Below, piece after piece: positions 42,721-50,866 of a stretch of 64,000 nucleotides of DNA. How positions within the stretch are numbered: the first letter of the stretch is position 1; each line of letters begins with the position of its first letter. This DNA comes from Candidatus Gastranaerophilales bacterium. GTDB taxonomy: Bacteria; Cyanobacteriota; Vampirovibrionia; Gastranaerophilales; Gastranaerophilaceae. The position numbers and the translations under genes are program-made. The stretch is taken from the NCBI GenBank assembly GCA_944325885.1, contig CALVBT010000001.1, forward strand, positions 248,001 to 312,000, read 5' to 3'. Under the pieces are notes generated by a model. The model was given only the letters and a program-made list of their open reading frames with translations. It was not told the DNA's origin and ran no database searches.

Positions 42721-44715
42721 ATGAAAAAAAAGTTTGAAATAGTTTCAAAATACAAGCCCGCAGGCGACCAGCCAAAGGCCATAGACGCTCTTGTTGAAGG
42801 GTTGAATGCCGGATGTGATGCACAAACTCTGCTCGGTATTACGGGTTCAGGAAAAACCTTTACTATAGCGAATGTAATAGAGCGCATACAAAAGCCGACA
42901 CTTGTAATTGCGCACAACAAGACTCTTGCAGCACAGCTTTACAATGAATTTAGAGAACTTTTTCCTTATAATGCTGTTGAGTATTTTATAAGTTATTATG
43001 ATTACTATCAGCCCGAGGCTTATATTCCCCGTACTGATACGTTTATTGAAAAATCTGCAACAATAAACGAAGAAATCGACAGACTAAGGCACAACACCAC
43101 ACGCAGCCTCTATACCCGTAATGATGTTATAGTAATCGCTTCTGTAAGTTGTATTTACGGTTTGGGTTCTCCTGAAAGTTATTACAAGGGTTCTGTTACT
43201 TTGAAGGTAGGCCAGCAGATGGACAGGGATGAATTACTCCGTCATCTTGTTGCTGCTCAATACACAAGAAATGACCTTGAATTGGATAGAGCAAATTTTA
43301 GAGCCAGAGGCGATTTTGTTGAGGTTATGCCGTCTTATGAAAAAATTATTACAAGAGTGAGCTTTTTCGGTGATGAAATCGAAAGAATTACAAGAATAGA
43401 CAACGTTACGGGCGAGGTTATCGAAGCACCCAACGAGGTTGTTCTATTCCCTGCTGTGCATTATCTATCGGACGATGATGACAAAGAAGAAACAATACGA
43501 CTTATCAGAGAAGAGCTGAAGCTCCGTCTTGGAGAACTTTATGCACAAAATAAGCTCGTGGAAGCTCAAAGACTCGAACAGCGTGTCAAATACGATATCG
43601 AGATGATAAAAGAGATGGGCTATTGCTCCGGTATAGAAAATTATTCACGTATTATTGAGCGCAGGGCTGCCGGTACTCCGCCAAAAACTCTGATAGATTA
43701 TTTTAAAGATGATTTTTTGCTGGTTATAGACGAATCCCACGTTACAATACCTCAGTTGAAAGGCATGTACAGAGGCGATGCTGCCCGAAAGGATGTCCTT
43801 ATTGATTACGGGTTCAGGCTCCCTTGTGCTAAGGATAACAGACCCCTTACAGATGAAGAGTTCTGGGAAAGAGTTCATCAAAAGATTTTTATTTCGGCTA
43901 CTCCAGCAGAGTTTGAAAGAAGCATATCGGATCAAATTGTTGAACAGATTATTCGTCCGACGGGTCTGGTTGATCCGGAAATCTTTGTCAGACCTACGGA
44001 AAATCAGGTAGACGATTTGATTTCTGAAATTCAAAAGATTACCGATAAAAACGAAAGAGTCCTTGTTACTACTCTGACAAAGCGTATGGCAGAGGATTTG
44101 ACCGAATATATGAACCAGATGGGGGTAAAGGTCAGATATTTGCATAGTGAGATACAATCTCTTGAGAGGGTAGAGATTCTTCGTGATTTAAGGCTCGGTG
44201 CTTTTGATGTTCTGGTCGGTGTAAACCTTTTGAGAGAAGGGCTGGACATCCCTGAGGTTTCTCTGGTCGCTATAATGGATGCTGACAAGGAAGGCTTTTT
44301 GCGTTCAGAAACGAGTTTGATTCAAACTATTGGCCGTGCTGCACGTAATTCTTGCGGCAAAGTTATTATGTACGCTGACAAAATTACTGACAGCATGGAC
44401 GCTGCTATTTCTGAAACCAACAGACGCCGCCAAATCCAGATGGCTTACAATAAAGAACACAATATTGTTCCAAAAACCATTAAAAAACCTGTTGAAAACA
44501 ATCTCTTGCAGCTGGTATCAAGCTATAGAAACCTTGAAGATATTGTCGCCGAAGAAATGGTAGAGATGAATCTTTCTGTCAAAGATTTGCCAAAACTTAT
44601 TCAAAAACTGGAAAAAGATATGCACAGTGCTGCCAAGGTTCTTGATTTTGAAAGAGCTGCAGAAATTCGTGACCAGTTGAAAAAATTGAGAGAAATGGCC
44701 AAAACTAAAAATTAG
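42721..44715 (+). CDS. uvrB: Excinuclease ABC subunit B
   Basis: UvrB verifies damage in nucleotide excision repair, receiving DNA from UvrA and recruiting UvrC. The 664-residue protein has Walker A GITGSGKT (39-46), the damage-probing beta-hairpin [20 protein letters not shown] (about 93-112), helicase motifs including [18 protein letters not shown], and the C-terminal UVR motif ([18 protein letters not shown]). No Shine-Dalgarno is seen within 10 bp of the ATG. Its stop overlaps the convergent gene at 44712 by 4 bp. Confidence 0.97.
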   Translation: MKKKFEIVSKYKPAGDQPKAIDALVEGLNAGCDAQTLLGITGSGKTFTIANVIERIQKPTLVIAHNKTLAAQLYNEFRELFPYNAVEYFISYYDYYQPEAYIPRTDTFIEKSATINEEIDRLRHNTTRSLYTRNDVIVIASVSCIYGLGSPESYYKGSVTLKVGQQMDRDELLRHLVAAQYTRNDLELDRANFRARGDFVEVMPSYEKIITRVSFFGDEIERITRIDNVTGEVIEAPNEVVLFPAVHYLSDDDDKEETIRLIREELKLRLGELYAQNKLVEAQRLEQRVKYDIEMIKEMGYCSGIENYSRIIERRAAGTPPKTLIDYFKDDFLLVIDESHVTIPQLKGMYRGDAARKDVLIDYGFRLPCAKDNRPLTDEEFWERVHQKIFISATPAEFERSISDQIVEQIIRPTGLVDPEIFVRPTENQVDDLISEIQKITDKNERVLVTTLTKRMAEDLTEYMNQMGVKVRYLHSEIQSLERVEILRDLRLGAFDVLVGVNLLREGLDIPEVSLVAIMDADKEGFLRSETSLIQTIGRAARNSCGKVIMYADKITDSMDAAISETNRRRQIQMAYNKEHNIVPKTIKKPVENNLLQLVSSYRNLEDIVAEEMVEMNLSVKDLPKLIQKLEKDMHSAAKVLDFERAAEIRDQLKKLREMAKTKN

Positions 44716-45410
44716 TAGTAGTTATTTTTGCTTTCTATGTCAAAGTGCAGCTGGCCCCAGTAGTCGGACATGAAGGTCAAATTCATTATTACAAAAAATA
44801 CCGCAACGTATTTGAACAGAGGCCCGATTTCAAAAAAATTATAAATTAGATAAAGGGTGGGAAGCGCAATAAAAATTGAATATATAGCAATGATTATCAA
44901 ACACAGTATTGTGTAAACCAGTACATCTGCAACACCCGCAACAATGCTTGAGGCGTTAAAACCGGCTTTTAGTTCATATTTTTCCGAGAAATTGATAAGG
45001 GCTGTTATGAGTATTGCAAAGATAAAAAATCTGATTATCCATATTGCAATAAGCTGCGGTACGCCTTCAAAGTTGAATAATCCTACTACAAAATTAACCA
45101 CAAAATATCCTATAATCAAAAAAGGTATAGAAATTAAAAGCGCTTTTGTTGCAACATTAAAAAAAGTTATCGGGTCAAATTTCGGCAGTGTTTCGATTCT
45201 CTGGTTTATGCGGTTGCTCATTATAATGCAGCAATATCCCAGAAAAATATAGAACAAAATAAAACACAAAATAAAATTTATAAAATTGAATGTATCAGAG
45301 GGTACTATCATGTTTACTATTAAATAAATTATATAGCTAAAAGCGCCCAGCTTTAGCAAGGCAAAGTTGTCTTGATATACAGATCTAATCGAATCAACTA
45401 CTGACGCCAT
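44712..45410 (-). CDS. Multi-pass membrane protein, DUF4013-like
   Basis: The 232-residue protein has about six membrane helices (about 20-40, 43-65, 90-112, 120-145, 160-190, 200-220) and ends in a short soluble tail. Its overall look resembles DUF4013 or glycerophosphoryl-ester membrane regions, but the match is not firm. No charged catalytic motif is visible. AGGGA precedes the ATG. It converges on uvrB with a 4-bp overlap. Confidence 0.6.
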   Translation of the reverse strand: MASVVDSIRSVYQDNFALLKLGAFSYIIYLIVNMIVPSDTFNFINFILCFILFYIFLGYCCIIMSNRINQRIETLPKFDPITFFNVATKALLISIPFLIIGYFVVNFVVGLFNFEGVPQLIAIWIIRFFIFAILITALINFSEKYELKAGFNASSIVAGVADVLVYTILCLIIIAIYSIFIALPTLYLIYNFFEIGPLFKYVAVFFVIMNLTFMSDYWGQLHFDIESKNNYY

Positions 45411-45507
45411 TCAATTTCCCTTTGTGAGTTATTATAATATTTATCTATTAAAGAAACAACTACTGTATATGCTTGATTTTTCCTTTATTTATACGATTTT
45501 TCAGGAT

Positions 45508-45525
45508 ATTGACCACATGGTCAAT
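45508..45525 (+). promoter_or_regulatory. 18-bp palindrome, candidate operator
   Basis: ATTGACCA-CA-TGGTCAAT has perfect 8-bp arms, ending 13 bp upstream of the candidate -35 at 45539. A related half (CCATGTGGTCAAT) occurs at 63739-63751 before another gene. Position suits an activator site. Confidence 0.5.
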
Positions 45526-45538
45526 AAATATTAATCCA

Positions 45539-45567
45539 TTGATTGTGGAAATAGATTTGAATCTAAT
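45539..45567 (+). promoter_or_regulatory. Candidate promoter of the 45596-47608 operon
   Basis: TTGATT (45539-45544) and TCTAAT (45562-45567) are 17 bp apart, just downstream of the palindrome. Confidence 0.4.
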
Positions 45568-45595
45568 CATAATAGTATTATGAGGAGAGTAGTAT

Positions 45596-45934
45596 ATGTT
45601 AAATAGACTAACAAGTCAGGATCTCATAAATAAAAATCTTCTTCAGGCTGAAAATGTTGAAAAACTTAATCTTGAAAAGAAAAATCCTTATGCAGATGTT
45701 GACAAAAATCTTCTGATAGATGAAACAAACATATCAAGCGAGGCTATTAATCTTTATCAAAAAGATATTGATATAAGAAAGTTTGCCAAACTCGCTATGT
45801 CTGATTCAGACGACTTGAGCCACAATGTACTAGTTGCGCAAAATGTTTTTAATTCACAGGATGCTGACTTTGAGGGTAAAATTATAGAAGGTATCTTTAA
45901 CAATCAAAAATTTTTGCAAGATTTGTTCGGCTAA
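45596..45934 (+). CDS. Hypothetical protein (112 aa)
   Basis: No family is recognised. The product is 112 residues, soluble, helical and acidic, starting MLNRLTSQDLINKNLLQ and ending NNQKFLQDLFG. There are no membrane segments or cysteines. GAGGAG (45582-45587) sets the start. It heads a likely operon with the TPR gene (20-bp gap) and the YkgJ gene. A small partner or adaptor is plausible. Confidence 0.7.
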   Translation: MLNRLTSQDLINKNLLQAENVEKLNLEKKNPYADVDKNLLIDETNISSEAINLYQKDIDIRKFAKLAMSDSDDLSHNVLVAQNVFNSQDADFEGKIIEGIFNNQKFLQDLFG

Positions 45935-45954
45935 GTCTTCAGATTAGGTAGAAT

Positions 45955-47208
45955 ATGGAAAATACAGATTTAGATAATATTAGCGGACTGTCAGGTGTTT
46001 CTTTTGAAGAAAATGACAGCTTTTCTGTTGACAAAATAAACCGTGCTTATGAGTTTTATCAGGCCGGCAAGTATAACGAAGCTCTCTCTATGGCTGAGGC
46101 AGATTTACAGTTGAACTCTATGGCTTACGGTCAGGTGTTGATAGGGAATTGCTACAAACGGCTCGGGGACAAAAAATCAGCGATGTCACACTGGCAAAAA
46201 GCTGTTGAAATTTCTCCTCTGGAACATTCTGCATACATAAACATTGCCAATGAACAGTATTCGGAAGGTAATGTTAATGAAGCTATTTTGAACTGGCATA
46301 TTGCCAGCACTATTATGCCGGAAAATCCTGCTGTAAATCTTAATCTTGCTCTTGCTTATGATAAAAAGGGCAGCAGAATAAAAGCAACAAGATATTTTGA
46401 ACGTTATTTAAAGTATGAAAAGAATTCAACTTCTCATGAATATTTGAATGTTAAACATACTATGGCAAATTTGACAGCAAAGGTCGACTTTTATGCCAAG
46501 AAGGTAGAGGAGTATAAGCTCCAAAAAGATTTAAAAGCAATAGCTGCTTTGTATCTGAAAATGATTTCTACTTATGCAAATTTGCCTAATATTTATCTTA
46601 ATATTGTGGAGATATTTTATTTTGATAAAAATTTTGAAAAAGCATTGGAATTTAATCTTATTGTTTATTTGCATTATCCTTATACAACAAAGATTTTATT
46701 GGATATAGCAAATTTGTATTATGTTTTAAAGCAGTATTCTTATGCGTATGCTTTTTATTCCAGAGCTTTGGAGTTGCTCCCTGACGGTACTTCATATTAT
46801 TCAAAAGTTCAGTCAAAATTGTCTGCTTTGTCTTTTGTTTTGAAAGATCCGGAACTCATCGAAACCCATCTGCAAAAAGCAAGAGAGGCTGAAAAAAATA
46901 ACGATTATGAAATTGCAATTGATGAATACGAAAATTATATGATACTGTCTGAGTCTGAAAACCCTGATATAAGACAAATTATAGATAAGTACAAGATTTT
47001 TTTGAATCCTGAACCTTTTGTTGTAAACGTTTTGTACAGTCAGATACCTGATTTAATGAACAAGAAAAAATTGAACGCCTGTGTTGAGCTTTGTGATAGA
47101 ATTATGACACTTGCTACCGAAAGTAATTCAAAAGAGGTTATTTATGCAATGAAGTGTAAATCGGAATGCAAGCGCATAATTCTTGCAAGGGAACAGTTTG
47201 GTGTTTAA
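45955..47208 (+). CDS. TPR-repeat protein
   Basis: The 417-residue protein has tetratricopeptide repeats from about residue 28 to 145 (AYEFYQAGKYNEALSMAE, AYGQVLIGNCYKRLGDKKSA, NLALAYDKKGSRIKA) and a second set about 195-290 and 310-340. It has no signal peptide, so it is a cytoplasmic scaffold. Its 3' end overlaps the YkgJ gene's start. Partner unknown. Confidence 0.85.
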   Translation: MENTDLDNISGLSGVSFEENDSFSVDKINRAYEFYQAGKYNEALSMAEADLQLNSMAYGQVLIGNCYKRLGDKKSAMSHWQKAVEISPLEHSAYINIANEQYSEGNVNEAILNWHIASTIMPENPAVNLNLALAYDKKGSRIKATRYFERYLKYEKNSTSHEYLNVKHTMANLTAKVDFYAKKVEEYKLQKDLKAIAALYLKMISTYANLPNIYLNIVEIFYFDKNFEKALEFNLIVYLHYPYTTKILLDIANLYYVLKQYSYAYAFYSRALELLPDGTSYYSKVQSKLSALSFVLKDPELIETHLQKAREAEKNNDYEIAIDEYENYMILSESENPDIRQIIDKYKIFLNPEPFVVNVLYSQIPDLMNKKKLNACVELCDRIMTLATESNSKEVIYAMKCKSECKRIILAREQFGV

Positions 47209-47608
47209 AAATATAAAAAAATTCTTTTTTAAAAATATATTAAAACGTAAATACTATCGTTCAGGCCATTGTATCGGCTGCGGTGAATGCTGCAGGCAGA
47301 TTTATGTCCGGCATGCCAGAAATGTAGTCCAAACAGAAGAAGAATTTAAAAAACTTCAGCTTCTTCATCCGTTTTATACGTATCTAAAAGTTATTGGAAA
47401 AGATGATATTGGTTTGATTTTTGAGTGTCAAAATCTCGATAAGACAACAAACCGTTGTACGATTCATAAGAAACGTCCCGGAATATGCAGGAGATATCCT
47501 GTTGAAGAAATATTTATGATGGGTGGAGAACTCGGAAAAAATTGCGGTTATAAATTTACCCCCATAGAGTCTTTTGAAGAAGTGTTCAATAATCTACAAA
47601 AGAAATGA
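47201..47608 (+). CDS. YkgJ-family cysteine-cluster protein
   Basis: The 135-residue protein has the YkgJ/UPF0153 cysteine pattern: CIGCGECC near residue 24 and C-x(7)-RCTIHKKRPGICRRYP near 76-100, followed by a late Cys (NCGYKF). Members are thought to bind zinc or an Fe-S cluster; the function is not established. GTG 47201 is preferred (AAGGGA 8 bp upstream) over TTG 47183 or 47198. It overlaps the TPR gene by 8 bp and the convergent folP by 15 bp. Confidence 0.8.
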   Translation: MFKNIKKFFFKNILKRKYYRSGHCIGCGECCRQIYVRHARNVVQTEEEFKKLQLLHPFYTYLKVIGKDDIGLIFECQNLDKTTNRCTIHKKRPGICRRYPVEEIFMMGGELGKNCGYKFTPIESFEEVFNNLQKK

Positions 47609-48781
47609 GGCTTTTTGCAGCTTTTTTAGTATAGTATGCGCTTTTACATTGTGAACACGTACTATTGATGCACCATTAGCTATTATTTTTTGTGACATTA
47701 TCAATGTGGCTGTGTCCAGTGCATCTGTGTCATCCGTGTTTATTGTTTCTTTTAAGAAGTTTTTTCTGGAATGTCCGACAAGTATAGGACAACACAATGT
47801 TTTTAGTTCATTCAGTCTGTTTATTATTTCAAAATTTTGTTTTGTTGTTTTACCAAAACCTATCCCCGGATCTATTATGATTTTAGATTTGTCCAGACCA
47901 TTTTGTGTTAGAGTGTCTATTTTTTTTGACAAATAATCGTATATCTCATCAACTATTTTGCCATCATAGAGTTTGTCTTGCATTTTATCCGGTGCAGCTG
48001 TAGAGTGGTTCAAGATAATCGGACATTGGTAATTTTTTATGACATTTAGCATATCTTTGTCCCAGTCCATAGCCGAAACATCATTAACTATGTCACAACC
48101 AGCTTCCAGAGCGGATTGTGCTGTTTTTGCATTTCTTGTGTCCACACTCAGGATTGTTTGGTTATCAATTTTACGTATTTCTTTAATTACAGGTAAAATT
48201 CTGTTTATTTCTTCTTCAGTTGTTATTTTTTCTGAATACGGTCTTGTTGATTCTCCGCCAATGTCTATTATGTCTGCTCCGTCTTCAATGAGCTTTTTAT
48301 AGTGATTTATTGCATTTTCAAGGGTATAAAATTTCCCTCCGTCAGAAGATGAGTCAGGTGTTACGTTTAATATCCCCATTATATAGGGCCTTGACCAGTC
48401 AAAGATGGTGTTTCTTAAGTGTAATTCGGCAGGTTTTTGGCTAAGTATATTTTTTAGCTGCTGTGAAAGTTGTGACAGTTTGAAAGGCTGGTATTTTAGT
48501 TTTTCCGCTATTTTTTCAAAGTGGCTTATTGACCCGCTTAATATGCAGTCTGACAGGTCAATTTTTCCTGTAATAACTTCTCTGTGGACTGCGCAGTCAG
48601 TGCCGGTGCTTATGGCTGTTTGTTTGATTATATTAGCCTGTGCGCAGGTTAAATTTGATATTTTAACCGAAATAAATCTGTGTTTTAAAATACCTTTTTT
48701 TGTATATGTGCTGTCAAAACCTATGTCAGACAGTTCTTGTTCTGTGCAGTTAATAAATTTAATTTCAAAGTCCTGTGTCAT
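47594..48781 (-). CDS. folP: Dihydropteroate synthase with N-terminal extension
   Basis: FolP joins p-aminobenzoate to the pterin pyrophosphate in folate synthesis and is the sulfonamide target. The C-terminal 265 residues are the TIM-barrel DHPS: MGILNVTPDSSSDGG, DIGGESTRP, NDVSA, DPGIGFGKT, VGHSRKNFL and a late RVHNV. About 130 extra N-terminal residues precede it, a domain seen in some Gram-positive and related DHPS proteins and of unknown role. Stop codons overlap the convergent ykgJ-like gene by 15 bp. Confidence 0.9.
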   Translation of the reverse strand: MTQDFEIKFINCTEQELSDIGFDSTYTKKGILKHRFISVKISNLTCAQANIIKQTAISTGTDCAVHREVITGKIDLSDCILSGSISHFEKIAEKLKYQPFKLSQLSQQLKNILSQKPAELHLRNTIFDWSRPYIMGILNVTPDSSSDGGKFYTLENAINHYKKLIEDGADIIDIGGESTRPYSEKITTEEEINRILPVIKEIRKIDNQTILSVDTRNAKTAQSALEAGCDIVNDVSAMDWDKDMLNVIKNYQCPIILNHSTAAPDKMQDKLYDGKIVDEIYDYLSKKIDTLTQNGLDKSKIIIDPGIGFGKTTKQNFEIINRLNELKTLCCPILVGHSRKNFLKETINTDDTDALDTATLIMSQKIIANGASIVRVHNVKAHTILKKLQKASFLL

Positions 48782-48812
48782 AAAATTAAATTAGCACAAA
48801 ATAAAAAGATAA

Positions 48813-49649
48813 TTAAGCAACGCTGTCTAAAGCTGCATCGATAATAGCTGCTGTTACCTGTTTTGTTGCGTTTTTGTGTGCATCTTTCTTTTGTACGCAA
48901 TCAGGGATACCGTCTTTGTTTGTATCGGTAGCAGCTTCTTTTAATGCGCCTACGCCTGCTGTTGAAGCAAATACTGTTTTTACACCTTTTTTAAGAATAT
49001 TTGAACCAAGAATCTGGTTCTTTTCTTTTTCAATAGCTTTTTGTATTTCTGCCTGCAATTGTTCTTCTGTTAAAGCTTTTCCGCCTTTTTCTTCAATAAT
49101 TGTTCTTTTTAGCAGGTCAAGCTGAGATTGATCTTTATTAACTGCATTTTTTAAATTAGCTTCAACGCCCTTTTTGCTCATATCGTCTATCCATACACCG
49201 AAGTCTTTTGCATATTGTACAGCTTTTGCTTTTATGCCTTCATAACGATAGGGGCGTTTTTCTGCCATTTTTTGGTTAAATTTTGTTATGCCTTTTGCAA
49301 TGTTTCTTGAAAGCAGGTTAAAAGTAGGTGTTGATGAATTAATAAAATTGAACACTCTGCCTGAAATAGCTGCTGCGGTTAATGCACTGGCACTGGCAAG
49401 TGCGCCGATTACTGTAAAGGATTTTAATGTATTTGGGGCTTTGCCTTCTGTTTCAATATTTTCATCAGAAACCATTTGAGCTATGCGTTCAAATTTGTCG
49501 GCATTAAACTCTTCTGTGCTTTTGCCTGTTGTATTTTGTTCAGACAATATAGCATTAAGTTCTTCGAGCTTTGTACCGAAGTTCGATGATACGTTCTTGT
49601 TGTGAGAACCATTTATAGATGTAGTGTTTGTTGAATCTATTCTTAGCAT
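48813..49649 (-). CDS. Membrane protein with C-terminal EF-loop (DxNxDGxPD), unknown function
   Basis: The 278-residue protein is a paralogue in layout of the next gene (49712-50545). It has a polar N-terminus (MLRIDSTNTTSIN, SSNFGTK) and a hydrophobic segment about 75-97 (SFTVIGALASASALTAAAIS). A charged helical region follows, then a second weak hydrophobic stretch, then DTNKDGIPDC near residue 245. That is a thrombospondin-type-3 or EF-hand calcium loop. No catalytic motif is seen. Location (cell surface or inner membrane) is uncertain because no cleavable signal peptide is visible. Confidence 0.65.
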   Translation of the reverse strand: MLRIDSTNTTSINGSHNKNVSSNFGTKLEELNAILSEQNTTGKSTEEFNADKFERIAQMVSDENIETEGKAPNTLKSFTVIGALASASALTAAAISGRVFNFINSSTPTFNLLSRNIAKGITKFNQKMAEKRPYRYEGIKAKAVQYAKDFGVWIDDMSKKGVEANLKNAVNKDQSQLDLLKRTIIEEKGGKALTEEQLQAEIQKAIEKEKNQILGSNILKKGVKTVFASTAGVGALKEAATDTNKDGIPDCVQKKDAHKNATKQVTAAIIDAALDSVA

Positions 49650-49711
49650 AGTCGTTTGCCTGTTATGGCTGTTTCTTTGTTTGTTATTAATGTTTTTTAT
49701 TTTATGTGTAA

Positions 49712-50545
49712 TTAATCTTCATCAAATATTTCTGCAGTTTGATTGTGTTGAGCTATATCAGGGACACCGTTTTTGTCTTCATCTCTGTTTGCTTCAACTA
49801 CTGCACCGATACCTGCCGCAGCTGCACCTACGTTGCCTGCAGCTTTTTTAATCAGGTTTTCTGTAGAAGCAAGTTCTTTTCTTTGAAGAAGTGTTTTGTA
49901 TGTTGCTGCTTCTTTTGTTTTTCCTGAGAGCTTTTCTTCTACCATTTTAGAAACAGTTGTTTCATCAAGAGTTTTGTTAGCATCAAGAGCTTCATTTCTT
50001 ATTCTGTCAGCTATTTTAACTTTGAATTGTGCAATTTCTGTATCAATAGAGTCTTTAACTTTTGTTGAACCTTTATTGCCGTAAGTTTCAATCCAATCTG
50101 TCATCTGTTTAGTGCTTTTTGCAACAAAGCCTTTGATGTTATTTTTTGTATAATTTTTGCTGTTTACAGCATTATTTTCTATTTTTTCAAGAGTATGTTT
50201 CAGACCTTTTGTCATAGGCAATATGATATATTCTTGCATTGCTTTATTTTTTGTTGCAGAAGTGATTACTTTAGACAAGCCGATTTTTCCTGCAGCAGCT
50301 GCGCCGCCGGCCAGAGCTGTAATTTTTGCAAAAGTTTTTAACGGCCCGTCGTGCATCTGGGCTGTCAGATTATCCAGTTTTGTAAAGCTGGTTTCATCAA
50401 AACCGTTTTCATCCATTGTGTCCAATAAATCAGTCGTAGCTGCAATAAATTTTTCTCTTTCGATTTTTTTTGCTGCCTTGTCGTCGTTCCTTCCCTGAAA
50501 AGACGGTCTGATAGGTGAACAATTTACAGATGTGGCTTGTAACAT
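49712..50545 (-). CDS. Membrane protein with C-terminal EF-loop (DxDxNGxPD), paralogue of neighbour
   Basis: The 277-residue product starts at ATG 50545 (GGAG 8 bp upstream; the GTG at 50554 is too close to it). Layout: polar N-terminus with RPSFQGR (residues 13-19), a helical region, an Ala/Gly-rich segment near 75-92 (FAKITALAGGAAAAGKI), and a long Lys/Thr-rich helical region. A Gly/Ala segment (GNVGAAAAGIGAVVEANRD) then precedes DEDKNGVPD near the C-terminus. The order of parts matches the 48813-49649 protein, suggesting an old tandem duplication. Function unknown. Confidence 0.65.
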   Translation of the reverse strand: MLQATSVNCSPIRPSFQGRNDDKAAKKIEREKFIAATTDLLDTMDENGFDETSFTKLDNLTAQMHDGPLKTFAKITALAGGAAAAGKIGLSKVITSATKNKAMQEYIILPMTKGLKHTLEKIENNAVNSKNYTKNNIKGFVAKSTKQMTDWIETYGNKGSTKVKDSIDTEIAQFKVKIADRIRNEALDANKTLDETTVSKMVEEKLSGKTKEAATYKTLLQRKELASTENLIKKAAGNVGAAAAGIGAVVEANRDEDKNGVPDIAQHNQTAEIFDED

Positions 50546-50866
50546 TTTCTTCACTCCAATATTTTTATTATAATTGTTTTTTACAATTAGTATAAGTCGC
50601 CTAAATATAATAATTGCTAAAATTAATGCAGTTTATTAATAAATTGTAACATATATTTTTAATTAATGGAACTGACCTTTTATATATATCTTTGATATGT
50701 AAAAAAAAAGCTGCATCGCAGCTTATACTTCATAATCTTGGGAGGAGATTTGGGGATTTGTACATGTATATTAATTCATTATGGTTAAAATGTTTACTAT
50801 TTTAGTCATAATTTTAATAAAAATTTACAATCTCTTTAAAAGCATGTATGTTTTATGATAAAGAGC
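50546..50866. other. 321-bp gap between spoT and the EF-loop gene
   Basis: It holds a minus-strand terminator hairpin (50708-50724) about 140 bp beyond the spoT stop. It also holds a plus-strand Shine-Dalgarno-like GGGAGGAG (50740-50747) followed by a 13-codon ORF starting MYINSLW, too short to trust. The rest is AT-rich and I see no RNA gene. Confidence 0.4.
50700..50724 (-). terminator. Terminator downstream of spoT
   Basis: AAGCTGC (50708-50714) and GCAGCTT (50718-50724) form a 7-bp stem with a 3-base loop. On the minus strand a run of about nine T follows. It lies about 140 bp past the spoT stop. Confidence 0.65.

Noticed and set aside
43645-44157. A 170-codon minus-strand reading frame
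   Set aside because: Antisense to uvrB, no Shine-Dalgarno and no recognisable features.
50740-50812. Leader peptide MYINSLW... after GGGAGGAG
   Set aside because: Only 13 codons, not followed by a co-directional gene, no conservation information.
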